This document shows positions 19,033 through 28,015 of a stretch of 64,000 nt of DNA, one piece after another. The first letter of the stretch is position 1; every line of letters begins with the position of its first letter. The DNA is from Pseudomonas sp. S09G 359. GTDB lineage: Bacteria; Pseudomonadota; Gammaproteobacteria; Pseudomonadales; Pseudomonadaceae. The DNA lies in contig NZ_CP025263.1 of the NCBI RefSeq assembly GCF_002843605.1, positions 6,375,501 to 6,439,500 on the forward strand, in the 5' to 3' direction. The notes below the pieces were generated by a model. It was not told where the DNA came from. It did no database searches and saw only the letters and a program-made list of their open reading frames with translations. The position numbers and the translations under genes were made by a program.

Positions 19033-20094
19033 CTACTGAATCTCCTCCGGCTTCACAATCACCCAGTTCTTGTCCGCCGTCACCGGCAAGCCTTCCTTGG
19101 CCTGCGCCGCGGCGTGCTTGGCCATCATGCCGTTGAGTTGGGTCATGTATTTATCCTTGCGGTTGATCCACAGGTGGATGCCGCCCTTGGCCACGTCCAC
19201 ATCGTGGAACAGCATGTAGCCGTCGCTGGTCGGGGTATCGCCGCCGACGATCACCGGTTTTTTCCATTCGTCGATGTAGGTGAGGATCGCCGCGTGCTTG
19301 CCGGCCATCCAGGTCGCCGGGGTCCACAGGTACGGGGTGAGTTCCAGGCCGAGGTTGGCCTTCTCGTCATACTTGCCGGCAGTGATCTGTTTGCGCGCGG
19401 TGGTCAGCTCGCCGGTTTTGCGGTCCTTGAGCAGGGTGGTCACGCCGATGACGTTCTCGGGTTTGACGTTGTAGCCGTACTTCGGATCGGCGGCGACCAT
19501 GCGCACCAGTTCTTCCGAAGCGGCGGTCATCACATACACCTCGATGCCGTTTTCCATCAGTTTGTTGTACAGCTCGGCCTGGCCGGTGAAGACCTTGGGT
19601 GGCTGCACCTCGGATTTCTTCACCACGTCGCCTTCGAAATAGCTGACCGGCACCGGCTTGCCCGAGGCCATCAGCTCGTCGACCTGGACCTTGAGCTCCT
19701 TGAGGGTGAAGCCGGAAAAAATCTGCGCCACCCACGGGTAGCAGACCATGTCGTCCACTTCGCATAGGCGGTAGTAGTAGCTGAACAGGCTTTCCTTGTG
19801 GTCGGCCGTATCTTTGAACGGGATCAGCTTCAGGGACGGGTCCATGCTGTCGCGGCTGATCAGGCCCTTGTTTTCCATGTAGGGCAGCAGGGACTCTTCG
19901 AGGTCGTAGCGGTAGCTGGTGTTATCCATGTCGAAGACCGCGAAGTTACCCTTGTTGGCGTTGGCGGCGATCATTTCGTTGAGTTGCTTGGCAGCGGGCG
20001 CCGGCCAGTGTTTCAACTCGGTGGCGGCGAACGCCTGGCTGGCGAGCCCGAGGCAGAATGCAGCGGATACCAGTAATTTCGGCGCGAGCTTCAT
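19033..20094 (-). CDS. pchP: Phosphorylcholine phosphatase (periplasmic HAD)
   Basis: The 353-residue precursor has a signal peptide (about 1-23, cleavage near AFA-A) and the HAD nucleophile motif FDMDNTSYRYDLEESLLPYM with Asp55 and Asp57. This matches the DMDNT motif of P. aeruginosa PchP closely. PchP releases phosphate and choline from phosphorylcholine in the periplasm, using the product of phospholipase C on host or plant lipids. It is divergent from tcyP across 242 bases. Confidence 0.85.
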   Translation of the reverse strand: MKLAPKLLVSAAFCLGLASQAFAATELKHWPAPAAKQLNEMIAANANKGNFAVFDMDNTSYRYDLEESLLPYMENKGLISRDSMDPSLKLIPFKDTADHKESLFSYYYRLCEVDDMVCYPWVAQIFSGFTLKELKVQVDELMASGKPVPVSYFEGDVVKKSEVQPPKVFTGQAELYNKLMENGIEVYVMTAASEELVRMVAADPKYGYNVKPENVIGVTTLLKDRKTGELTTARKQITAGKYDEKANLGLELTPYLWTPATWMAGKHAAILTYIDEWKKPVIVGGDTPTSDGYMLFHDVDVAKGGIHLWINRKDKYMTQLNGMMAKHAAAQAKEGLPVTADKNWVIVKPEEIQ

Positions 20095-20214
20095 AGGCGT
20101 TGTCTCCCTGAGTGAAAGATATCGACGCTAACAAATCCCTGTGACAGTTCCCACGTTGAGCACGACCGTGTGCGTCCTGATCCCGCCAACGGCATATGCC
20201 TGAGCGTCAATCGC

Positions 20215-20262
20215 TTATTCCAAAAACGACAGTCACCATTCCATATCGGTATTAAATCAATA
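20215..20262. promoter_or_regulatory. Candidate CysB-type site upstream of tcyP
   Basis: The gap between pchP and tcyP contains TTATTCC at 20215-20221, a second ATTCC at 20238-20242 and an AT-rich stretch (GGTATTAAATCAATATATTT). TTATTCC-like half-sites in AT-rich DNA are typical of CysB targets, and tcyP is a sulfur-uptake gene. This is inference from motif and context. Confidence 0.35.
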
Positions 20263-20336
20263 TATTTCAAGCTGTTAGGATTTCCGGTTCGCAATCGCAG
20301 GCTCACGCGATTGGCTGCCTTCTCAACGGAGCTTCA

Positions 20337-21728
20337 ATGAATCTGCCCCTGATTCTCAACTTACTGGTGTTCGTGGCCCTGCTGTTGGGCCTGGCACAAA
20401 CCCGCCGGACTCACTGGAGCCTCGCCAAGAAGGTGCTGTTTGCCCTCGTGCTGGGTGTGCTGTTTGGTACCGCGCTGCATACGATTTACGGCGACGGCAA
20501 CCCGGTGCTCAAGGCCTCCATCGGCTGGTTCGACCTGGTCGGTAACGGTTACGTGCAACTGCTGCAAATGATCGTGATCCCGTTGGTATTCGCCTCGATC
20601 CTCAGCGCCGTGGCACGCCTGCATAATGCCGCCTCCCTGGGCAAAATCAGCTTCCTGACCATCGGCACCCTGCTGTTCACCACCGCGATTGCGGCGCTGA
20701 TCGGTATCGGCCTGACCAACCTGTTCGGCCTCACCGCCGAAGGCCTGGTGGCCGGCACCCAGGAAATGGCGCGCCTGCAAGTGATCCAGAGCGATTACGC
20801 GGGCAAGGTCGCCGACCTGAATATCCCGCAGTTGCTGCTGTCGTTCGTACCGGCCAACCCGTTTGCCGACCTGGCCCGGGCCAAGCCCACCTCGATTATC
20901 AGCGTGGTGATTTTCGCCGCTTTCCTGGGCGTTGCCGCACTGCAACTGCTCAAGGATGACGTGGAAAAAGGCCAGAAAGTGCTCAACGCCATCGACACCC
21001 TGCAAGCCTGGGTGATGCGCCTGGTGCGCCTGGTGATGAAGCTCACGCCCTACGGCGTATTGGCGCTGATGACCAAAGTGGTCGCCGGCTCCAACCTGCA
21101 AGACATCATCAAGCTCGGCAGTTTTGTCCTGGTGTCCTACCTGGCCCTGGGCTTGATGTTCGTGGTGCACGGGCTGCTGCTGTCGCTGGCCGGGATCAAC
21201 CCGCTGCGGTTCTTCCGCAAGGTGTGGCCGGTGCTGACCTTTGCCTTCACCAGCCGCTCCAGCGCAGCGGCCATCCCACTGAGCATCGAGGCGCAGACCC
21301 GCCGCCTGGGCATCCCGCAATCCATCGCCGGTTTCGCCGCCTCGTTCGGCGCGACCATTGGCCAGAACGGTTGCGCGGGGCTTTACCCGGCGATGTTGGC
21401 GGTGATGGTCGCGCCGACCGTGGGTATCAACCCGCTGGACCCCTTGTGGATCGCGACCCTGGTGGCGATTGTGACCCTGAGTTCGGCCGGTGTGGCGGGC
21501 GTGGGCGGCGGGGCGACTTTTGCCGCACTGATCGTGCTGCCGGCGATGGGCTTGCCGGTGTCATTGGTGGCGCTGCTGATTTCCGTGGAGCCGCTGATTG
21601 ATATGGGCCGTACGGCGCTGAACGTGAATGGTTCGATGACGGCGGGGGCGATTACCAGCCAGATCATGGGGCAGACGGATAAGGCGCTGCTGGATGCGGA
21701 TGAGCATGCTGAGTTAGCGCAGGTTTAG
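20337..21728 (+). CDS. tcyP: L-cystine symporter TcyP (YdjN type)
   Basis: The 463-residue protein has the same length as E. coli YdjN/TcyP and the same stretches throughout, for example [46 protein letters not shown] and [15 protein letters not shown]. It is a dicarboxylate/amino-acid:cation symporter family member with 8-9 membrane segments and two re-entrant loops. It imports L-cystine across the inner membrane. Expression is probably tied to sulfur starvation. Confidence 0.95.
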   Translation: MNLPLILNLLVFVALLLGLAQTRRTHWSLAKKVLFALVLGVLFGTALHTIYGDGNPVLKASIGWFDLVGNGYVQLLQMIVIPLVFASILSAVARLHNAASLGKISFLTIGTLLFTTAIAALIGIGLTNLFGLTAEGLVAGTQEMARLQVIQSDYAGKVADLNIPQLLLSFVPANPFADLARAKPTSIISVVIFAAFLGVAALQLLKDDVEKGQKVLNAIDTLQAWVMRLVRLVMKLTPYGVLALMTKVVAGSNLQDIIKLGSFVLVSYLALGLMFVVHGLLLSLAGINPLRFFRKVWPVLTFAFTSRSSAAAIPLSIEAQTRRLGIPQSIAGFAASFGATIGQNGCAGLYPAMLAVMVAPTVGINPLDPLWIATLVAIVTLSSAGVAGVGGGATFAALIVLPAMGLPVSLVALLISVEPLIDMGRTALNVNGSMTAGAITSQIMGQTDKALLDADEHAELAQV

Positions 21729-21740
21729 CGGCGCCTGTTA

Positions 21741-21846
21741 GATCGCCTTCGCGAGCAAGCCCGCTCCCACATTTCAACCGCATTCTCATGTTGGAACTCG
21801 GTCAAAATGTGGGAGGGGCGGTGCGACGGTTCGACTTGCCCCCGAT
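21741..21846. repeat. Two REP elements of different type, one with the 18-base insert
   Basis: The first (21741-21774) is of the TTCGCGAGCAAGCCCGCTCC subtype. The second (21804-21846) reads GTGGGAGGGGC, the 18-base insert GGTGCGACGGTTCGACTT, then GCCCCCGAT. The locus lies between the converging tcyP and folA genes and probably ends both transcripts. Confidence 0.9.
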
Positions 21847-21850
21847 GCTT

Positions 21851-22363
21851 TTAGGCTTTTTCCCAAACCTCAAAGTTGTAAGCCGGCTTATCCCCCTCAG
21901 CCGGATTCTCCAGATTCGACACCAACTTCCACTGGTTCATATCAAACTCCGGAAACCATGCATCCCCTTCCGGGCTCAACGCCACACGCGTCAAATACAG
22001 GCGATCCGCCTGCTCCAGCCCCTGCGCATACAGCTGCGCGCCGCCGATCAGCATCAGCTCATCCACGCCCTGCTCCAGCGCCCAGGCCTCAGCCCGCTCA
22101 ACCGCCGCGTCGAGTGACGGAAAAACTTCCGCACCTTCCAGCGTCAGGTCGGTCTGACGGCTAACCACCAGGTTCAAGCGCCCCGGCAGCGGTCGGCCCA
22201 GGGAATCCCAGGTCTTGCGCCCCATGATGATCGGCTTGCCGAGCGTGGTGGCCTTGAAATATTTGAAATCCCCCGGCAAATGCCAGGGCATGCTGTTGTC
22301 GACGCCGATCACACGGTTTTCACCGAGGGCTGCGATCAGGCTTAAAGGGAGAGTTTTTTTCAT
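21851..22363 (-). CDS. folA: Dihydrofolate reductase
   Basis: The 170-residue protein has the DHFR fold motifs GVDNSMPWHLPGDF (substrate-binding Asp in PGDF), GRKTWDSLGRPLPGR and a late IGGAQLY. It reduces dihydrofolate with NADPH, regenerating the folate consumed by thyA (also in this window). It ends within five bases of the upstream REP. Confidence 0.96.
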   Translation of the reverse strand: MKKTLPLSLIAALGENRVIGVDNSMPWHLPGDFKYFKATTLGKPIIMGRKTWDSLGRPLPGRLNLVVSRQTDLTLEGAEVFPSLDAAVERAEAWALEQGVDELMLIGGAQLYAQGLEQADRLYLTRVALSPEGDAWFPEFDMNQWKLVSNLENPAEGDKPAYNFEVWEKA

Positions 22364-22432
22364 GCCGACGAGAATACCAGAGCAACGACCCAGCGGTTAT
22401 GCTCCAAACTCACTTGCTCAACAGGACGGCGC

Positions 22433-23812
22433 GTGACTGCACTGAACCCCCTGCACAAACTCTGGCTGACCGAAACCGTGCGCCTGCGTGAAGAACACGC
22501 CGGCCCTCTGGAAGACCTCGAAGCCAACCGCCTGGCCCGCACGGCCGGCGGCGACTTGCCCACGCGCATCCAGCACCGTGCCCTGCACCTCGCCGAGCGC
22601 GATGGCCTCACCGCCGCCCTCACCCGCTGGCTGCAAGGTGCGCGACTGGCGCTGGTGTTGTTGGCGATCGTCGCCGTGGTCAGTGGTGCCGGCCTGGGCT
22701 TTGCCGCGCTGGGCAATGGCCTGGCCCCAGTCAATGTGTTCTGGGCCTTGGGCAGCCTGCTCGGCTTGAATCTCATGTTGCTGATCAGCTGGGCCCTGGG
22801 CCTGGTGTTTGCCGGCGAACACGCCGCCAGCCTGGGGCGCCTGTGGTTGTGGCTCAGCGAGAAACTCGCGCGTGATGCCAAGGCCGCGCAACTGGCGCCC
22901 GCCTTGCTGCTGCTGTTGCAGCGCCAGAAACTCAATCGCTGGGCAGTCGGCGTGCTGGTCAACAGCCTGTGGTTGCTGGCGTTGCTCAGTGCCATGGTGA
23001 TTGTGCTTACCTTACTCGCCACGCGCCGCTACGGCTTTGTGTGGGAAACCACCATCCTCGGCGCCGATACCTTTGTGGCCGTGACCCAGGCCCTCGGCGC
23101 CCTGCCCGCCCTGCTTGGGTTTAATGTGCCGACGGTGGAAATGATCCGCGCCAGCGGCGATGCCGCGCTGAATATCGAAAGCGCCCGCCAAGCCTGGGCC
23201 GCCTGGCTGGTGGGCGTGCTGCTGGTGTACGGCCTGCTGCCGCGGCTGGTCCTCGCCCTGCTGTGCCTGTGGCGCTGGCAACGTGGGCGCGCCGCCCTGC
23301 GCCTGGACCTCAACCTGCCCGGCTACAGCCAATTGCGCGAACGTCTGATGCCGAGCAGTGAGCGCCTGGGGGTCAACGATGCCGCGCCGCAACAGCTGCA
23401 TCACGTCACCGGCGGGGTCAGCGAACTGGAAAGCGACGGCGCCCTGTTGGTGGCCATCGAACTGGACGACCAACACCCGTGGCCGCCCAAACTACCCGTC
23501 AAGGTAAAAAACGCCGGCATCCTCGACAGCCGCGAGTCACGCAACAAGCTCCTGGAGCAACTCAGCCGCTTCCCACCCGCACGCCTGGCCATCGCCTGCG
23601 ACCCACGGCGCTCGCCGGACCGCGGCAGCCTGGCACTCATCGCCGAACTCGCGCGCAGCGCCACGGCCACCCGCGTATGGCTGCTGCAAGCCCCGCCCGG
23701 CCAGGCGCTGGACGCCGAACGCCTGGGTGATTGGCACGCCGCGCTGCAGCAGCTGGAGCTGCCCTTCGCCGATTGCGCGCCGCTGAATTGGCTGGAGACC
23801 GGTCATGACTAA
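22433..23812 (+). CDS. DUF2868 membrane protein
   Basis: The 459-residue protein starts at GTG 22433. About four hydrophobic segments are visible (near 60-85, 95-125, 175-200 and 250-275), followed by a soluble C-terminal part of about 180 residues. This matches DUF2868, a family of unknown function. Its stop overlaps the next gene by 8 bases, so the two are translationally coupled, and that gene encodes a GTPase of DUF3482. I infer that the two proteins work as one complex at the inner membrane. Confidence 0.8.
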   Translation: MTALNPLHKLWLTETVRLREEHAGPLEDLEANRLARTAGGDLPTRIQHRALHLAERDGLTAALTRWLQGARLALVLLAIVAVVSGAGLGFAALGNGLAPVNVFWALGSLLGLNLMLLISWALGLVFAGEHAASLGRLWLWLSEKLARDAKAAQLAPALLLLLQRQKLNRWAVGVLVNSLWLLALLSAMVIVLTLLATRRYGFVWETTILGADTFVAVTQALGALPALLGFNVPTVEMIRASGDAALNIESARQAWAAWLVGVLLVYGLLPRLVLALLCLWRWQRGRAALRLDLNLPGYSQLRERLMPSSERLGVNDAAPQQLHHVTGGVSELESDGALLVAIELDDQHPWPPKLPVKVKNAGILDSRESRNKLLEQLSRFPPARLAIACDPRRSPDRGSLALIAELARSATATRVWLLQAPPGQALDAERLGDWHAALQQLELPFADCAPLNWLETGHD

Positions 23813-25172
23813 ACCACTGAAACTCGCCGTGGTCGGCCACACCAATGTCGGCAAGACCTCGCTGCTGCGCACCCTCACGCGGGATGTGGGCTTCGGCGAA
23901 GTCTCCCACCGCCCCAGCACCACGCGGCATGTAGAAGGTGCGCGGTTGTCGGTGGACGGCGATGCCTTGCTGGAGCTGTATGACACGCCCGGCCTGGAAG
24001 ATGCCATCGCCCTGCTCGACTACCTGGAACGCCTCGACCGCCCTGGCGAACGTCTTGACGGCCCGGCGCGCCTGGCACGTTTCCTGGAAGGCAGCGAAGC
24101 GCGCCAGCGTTTCGAACAGGAAGCCAAGGTGCTGCGCCAACTGCTGGCCTCGGACGCCGGCCTGTATGTGATCGATGCCCGCGAGCCGGTGCTGGCCAAG
24201 TACCGCGACGAGTTGCAAGTGCTGGCCAGTTGCGGCAAGCCATTGCTGCCGGTGCTCAACTTTGTCAGCAGCAGCGACCACCGCGAGCCGGACTGGCGCG
24301 AAGCCCTGGCGCGCCTGGGCCTGCACGCACTGGTGCGCTTCGACAGCGTGGCGCCGCCGGAAGACGGCGAACGCAGGCTGTATGAAAGCCTGGCCCTGCT
24401 GCTGGAAAACGCGCGGCCGCAGCTGGAACGGCTGATCCTCGATCAGCAGGCCCAGCGCCAGGCCCGCCAGCAAAGCGCCGCGCGCTTGATCGCCGAACTG
24501 TTGATCGACTGCGCTGCGTGCCGGCGCAGTGTGGTCAGCGAAGATGAGCAGCAAGCCATCGGCGACTTGCGCAAGGCTGTGCGCCAGCGTGAACAAAAGT
24601 GTGTCGAAGCCCTGCTCAAATTGTTCGGCTTCCGCGCGCAGGATGCCGCCGCCAGCGACTTGCCCTTGCTGGACGGGCGTTGGGGCGATGACCTGTTCAA
24701 CCCGGAAACCCTCAAGCAGCTCGGCGTACGCGTCGGTGGCGGCATCGCCGCAGGCGCCGCCGCCGGGGCCGGGGTGGATTTACTGGTCGGCGGCCTGACC
24801 CTTGGTGCCGCTGCCATCGCCGGTGCCATTGCCGGTGGCGCGCTGCAAACCGCACGCAGTTACGGCAGCCGCCTGCTCGGCAAACTCAAGGGCCAGCGCG
24901 AGCTGACCGTCGACGACAGCGTGTTGCGCCTGCTCGCCTTGCGCCAACGCCAGCTGCTCAAGGCCTTGAACCTGCGCGGCCATGCGGCGATGCACAGCAT
25001 CAAGGTCGACACGCCCCAGGACAAAACCTGGCGCGAAGGCAAGCTGCCGGACGCGCTGCACAAGGCCCGCGCCCACCCGCAATGGTCGTCCCTCAACCCC
25101 CACGCCAAGCTCAGCCAGGCCGAGCGTCAGGAACAGGTCGAAGCCCTGGCCCAGCGCCTCGACGAAACCTAG
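23805..25172 (+). CDS. DUF3482 GTPase
   Basis: The 455-residue protein opens with a TrmE/Era-type GTPase domain: G1 GHTNVGKTS (residues 11-19), candidate G2 Thr39/40, G3 DTPG (60-63). The G4 position reads LNFVSSSD rather than NKxD. The middle part is helical and charged. A glycine/alanine-rich segment around 305-345 (GVRVGGGIAAGAAAGAGVDL and on) looks like a membrane-inserting glycine zipper. The protein fits DUF3482, function unknown. Coupling to the DUF2868 gene suggests a membrane-remodelling or sensing pair. Confidence 0.82.
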   Translation: MTKPLKLAVVGHTNVGKTSLLRTLTRDVGFGEVSHRPSTTRHVEGARLSVDGDALLELYDTPGLEDAIALLDYLERLDRPGERLDGPARLARFLEGSEARQRFEQEAKVLRQLLASDAGLYVIDAREPVLAKYRDELQVLASCGKPLLPVLNFVSSSDHREPDWREALARLGLHALVRFDSVAPPEDGERRLYESLALLLENARPQLERLILDQQAQRQARQQSAARLIAELLIDCAACRRSVVSEDEQQAIGDLRKAVRQREQKCVEALLKLFGFRAQDAAASDLPLLDGRWGDDLFNPETLKQLGVRVGGGIAAGAAAGAGVDLLVGGLTLGAAAIAGAIAGGALQTARSYGSRLLGKLKGQRELTVDDSVLRLLALRQRQLLKALNLRGHAAMHSIKVDTPQDKTWREGKLPDALHKARAHPQWSSLNPHAKLSQAERQEQVEALAQRLDET

Positions 25173-25723
25173 GCTGCGAGCAACTGCCGGGCCTTGGCCT
25201 TGAGCACTTCGAGGTCGAGTACCGGCACGTGCATTGCCTTGGCCTGTTCGTCCCAGTGGCGCATGCGCAAGCTGAGCTGGCACAGCGGGTCTTGCTCAAA
25301 GGCCTGGGCCTCCTCGGCCGTCATCACGCCGCCCTGGTAACCCAGGGTGCGGCGGCTGGCTTCGCTCAGGCGTGCGTAATAGTCCGGCTGGCTGAAGGTC
25401 AGGTAACGCTTGGCCTGCACGTGGTATTCCACCAGCTTGGCCATGCGTTCGCTGAAGCCCGCGCGGCGCAGGTAATCCGCGCCCAGCCGCTCATGGCTGA
25501 CCACCCCATAACCGCCCATGTTCTCACCGCCCCTGCTGCAGATATGCCCGATATCGTGGAAAAACGCCGCCAGCACCACTTCATCGTCATAGCCCTCGGC
25601 CATGGCAAGCTGCGCGGCCTGGGACATATGTTCGATCTGCGACACCGGCTCGCCGATGTAATCCGCCGTGCCGTGCTGCTCATACAAGCCGAAGACTTCG
25701 GCAATCGCCTGTTCCGGGCTCAT
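25169..25723 (-). CDS. PhnZ-like HD-domain phosphonate oxygenase
   Basis: I start at ATG 25723, which overlaps the FAD gene stop (TGATG) and gives 184 residues. It resembles PhnZ, the mixed-valent di-iron oxygenase that cleaves 2-amino-1-hydroxyethylphosphonate to glycine and phosphate. Metal ligands are visible at His32, His56-Asp57, His77, His101 and Asp158, with substrate-site residues Tyr22, Glu25, Lys105, Ser123, Gln130 and Arg155. Spacings match PhnZ as I recall it. A PhnY hydroxylase is not nearby. Members of this clade are otherwise annotated only as phosphonate-associated HD proteins. Confidence 0.8.
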   Translation of the reverse strand: MSPEQAIAEVFGLYEQHGTADYIGEPVSQIEHMSQAAQLAMAEGYDDEVVLAAFFHDIGHICSRGGENMGGYGVVSHERLGADYLRRAGFSERMAKLVEYHVQAKRYLTFSQPDYYARLSEASRRTLGYQGGVMTAEEAQAFEQDPLCQLSLRMRHWDEQAKAMHVPVLDLEVLKAKARQLLAA

Positions 25724-26847
25724 CACGCATCTCCCCACAGTGCGCTGATATTGCGTTCGGCCAGCGCCGGCCCCACGCTCATGCCCACACCTGTGTGCAT
25801 CAACGCCGCACTGACGCCCGGCGCCGCGCGCAGGAATGAAAACGGCCCCGGCCCACGTGAACCGTAGACACCCTGCCAGCGCTCGACCACCTGGATCTTG
25901 CAGCCCAAGGTTTGCTCGGCCAATTCGATCATCCAGTCATCGACCTGCTCGGCGTTGAACGGCGAGGCATCGCTGCCGTAATGGTGGGAATCGCCAATGA
26001 TCAACTCGCCATGGGGCGTCGGGCTGATGAGCAGGTGAATCCCGTGTTCATGCAGGTGCGGTGCCTCACGCAGGATCTGCGCCTGTACCGGCGCAGCTTG
26101 CGGCAGGTCGGCGAAGGCGCCGTAGTGCACGCAGCTCAGGCCCGTGAGCAAGGCATGTTGCAGGTTCAGGTTGACCGCCGGGCGGGCGCGCAGCATTTGC
26201 AGGCGGCAAATCTGTGGGTTGAGTTCGGCTATCTGCTCGGCCAGCAGGGTTTGGTAGTCGTGGCCGGAGCAGACAATGATCTGTTCGCCACGAAAACTGC
26301 CCGCCGTGCTGTGCAACTGGCCAGGCTCCACGTCGCGCACCAGGGTGGAGAAATGAAACTCCACCTTCAGCTCTTGAGCCAGATAATTGATCAGCGCCGG
26401 GATCGCCTCGCGGGAATACAGCTGCTGATCGTCCTTGCCATGCAGCGCGGCGCGGTGATGACGGAACTGGCCGCCGTACACATCCTTGAGTGCCGCGCCT
26501 TGCAGCAGGTCGACGTTGTAGCCGTGCTCCCGAGCGCGGCCGGCGCAGAAAGCTTCGAGCAGATGCTCTTCGGCTTCAGTGCGGGCGAACAGGTAGGAGC
26601 CATTGCGCTTGAGCTGGATGCCGGCCGCCTGCCCCCAGTGGCCCCAGATATCACGGCTCTGGCGTGCCAGGTCGAGCATCGGCCCGGGCGGTTGCCCGGT
26701 GACCAATGCCTGGCCGAAATTGCGCACCGAGGCGCCGAGCGGCGTGGCGCTGCGCTCGAACACCTTGACCTTGAGGCCGCGCTTGGCGGCGGCGTAGGCG
26801 TGGGAGAGGCCGAGGATGCCGGCGCCGATGATCAGCAGTTGTGTCAT
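25723..26847 (-). CDS. FAD-dependent oxidoreductase of phosphonate clusters
   Basis: I start at ATG 26847 (374 residues), where MTQLLIIGAGILGLSHAY begins a DAO-type FAD domain; an AGGA site lies just upstream. The longer frame runs through the REP and is not used. The C-terminus closes with GVYGSRGPGPFSFL and HTGVGMSVGPALAE. The fold is that of amine/amino-acid oxidases. Members of this clade recur in phosphonate gene clusters and have been linked to oxidation of aminoethylphosphonate or its N-methyl form to phosphonoacetaldehyde. Coupled to the HD gene. Confidence 0.8.
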   Translation of the reverse strand: MTQLLIIGAGILGLSHAYAAAKRGLKVKVFERSATPLGASVRNFGQALVTGQPPGPMLDLARQSRDIWGHWGQAAGIQLKRNGSYLFARTEAEEHLLEAFCAGRAREHGYNVDLLQGAALKDVYGGQFRHHRAALHGKDDQQLYSREAIPALINYLAQELKVEFHFSTLVRDVEPGQLHSTAGSFRGEQIIVCSGHDYQTLLAEQIAELNPQICRLQMLRARPAVNLNLQHALLTGLSCVHYGAFADLPQAAPVQAQILREAPHLHEHGIHLLISPTPHGELIIGDSHHYGSDASPFNAEQVDDWMIELAEQTLGCKIQVVERWQGVYGSRGPGPFSFLRAAPGVSAALMHTGVGMSVGPALAERNISALWGDA

Positions 26848-26873
26848 TAAGTGATGTCCTGTTTTCAAGACCG

Positions 26874-26946
26874 CCATCGGGGGCAAGCCCCCTCCCACCT
26901 TTGATCTGCGAACGCTTTCAAATGTGGGAGGGGGCTTGCCCCCGAT
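26874..26946. repeat. REP pair inside the phosphonate operon
   Basis: Two full REP palindromes in opposite orientation (26874-26899 and 26921-26946) lie between the phnS-like gene and the FAD gene, all read on the minus strand. A hairpin here would protect the upstream binding-protein message and lower expression of the two downstream enzymes. Confidence 0.9.
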
Positions 26947-26971
26947 GAGGCCATCAGCCCAACCCGAGAAT

Positions 26972-27994
26972 TTACTGACCCGCCACCTTCTCCGACTTAC
27001 CGTCATACCGCTTGCGCCACTCGGTCAAAATGCTATCGCGGTTTTTCGAGGCCCAGGAGAAGTCATTCTTGATCAACCGCTGCTCATAATCGGCCGGCAG
27101 CTCAGTCTGCGGCTTGGCAATCCCCGGCTGGGCGAGCACGGCAAAGTTTTCCTTGTACAACTCCATCGCGGCAGGGCTGGCGGAGAAGTCGGCGAGCTTT
27201 TTAGCCGCATCGGCGTGGGCGGTGCCCTTGATCACAGCAGTGGCTTCGATGTCCCAGCCCAGCCCTTCTTTCGGCAGGATGATGTCCAGCGGTGCGCCTT
27301 GGCGTTTGAGCTGCACCGCCGGGTATTCAAACGAAATACCAATCGGGAACTCACCCGACGCCGCCAGCTTGCACGGCTTGGAACCGGAGTGAACGTACTG
27401 GCCGATGTTCTGGTGCAGGTCGTCCATGTACTGCCAACCCTGCTTCTCGCCGAAGGTTTGCAACCAAGCGCTCACGTCCAGAAAGCCGGTGCCCGAAGAC
27501 GCCGGGTTGGGCATTACGATCTTGCCCTTGTACTCAGGCTTGGTCAGGTCTTGCCAGCTCACCGGCTTGGTCAGGCCCTGTTTTTCGGCTTCGACGGTGT
27601 TGAAGCAGATGGTTGCGGCCCACACATCCATGCCGACCCAGGCGGGTGGGTTGGCGGCGTCGCGGTAGTTCTTGCCGATCTTGTCCAGGTCCTTGGGTGC
27701 GTAGTTATCCAGCATGCCTTGCTGGTCGAGGATCGCCAGGCTGGAGGCGGCCAGGCCCCAGACTACGTCGGCTTGCGGGCGGGCTTTCTCGGCCAGCAGC
27801 TTGGCGGTGATGATCCCGGTGGAATCGCGCACCCACTTGATCTCGACATCAGGGTTGGCCTGCTCAAAGGCCTTTTTGTAGCTCTTCAACTGCTCGGCTT
27901 CGAGGGCCGTGTACACGGTCAGCTCGGTCTTGGCGAAGGCATTCAGGCTGAATGCAGTGAGTACCGCAGCGACCAGCGCCAGGGGCTTGAACAT
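26972..27994 (-). CDS. phnS: 2-aminoethylphosphonate ABC transporter, binding protein
   Basis: The 340-residue protein has a signal peptide (MFKPLALVAAVLTAFSLNAF, cleavage near AFA-K) and an iron/spermidine-type binding-protein fold (ELTVYTALEAEQLKSYKKAF, then VVWGLAASSLAI). It fits the PhnS2 group of aminoethylphosphonate-binding proteins, and the adjoining permease, ATPase and LysR genes agree. It would catch aminoethylphosphonate in the periplasm. Confidence 0.85.
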   Translation of the reverse strand: MFKPLALVAAVLTAFSLNAFAKTELTVYTALEAEQLKSYKKAFEQANPDVEIKWVRDSTGIITAKLLAEKARPQADVVWGLAASSLAILDQQGMLDNYAPKDLDKIGKNYRDAANPPAWVGMDVWAATICFNTVEAEKQGLTKPVSWQDLTKPEYKGKIVMPNPASSGTGFLDVSAWLQTFGEKQGWQYMDDLHQNIGQYVHSGSKPCKLAASGEFPIGISFEYPAVQLKRQGAPLDIILPKEGLGWDIEATAVIKGTAHADAAKKLADFSASPAAMELYKENFAVLAQPGIAKPQTELPADYEQRLIKNDFSWASKNRDSILTEWRKRYDGKSEKVAGQ

Positions 27995-28015
27995 GGAGCA
28001 CCTCCTTAGGGATGT

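Noticed and set aside
26848..27006. N-terminal extension of the FAD oxidoreductase
   Set aside because: The extra residues are translated REP sequence (GGGLPP-like); the family start and ribosome site are at 26847.
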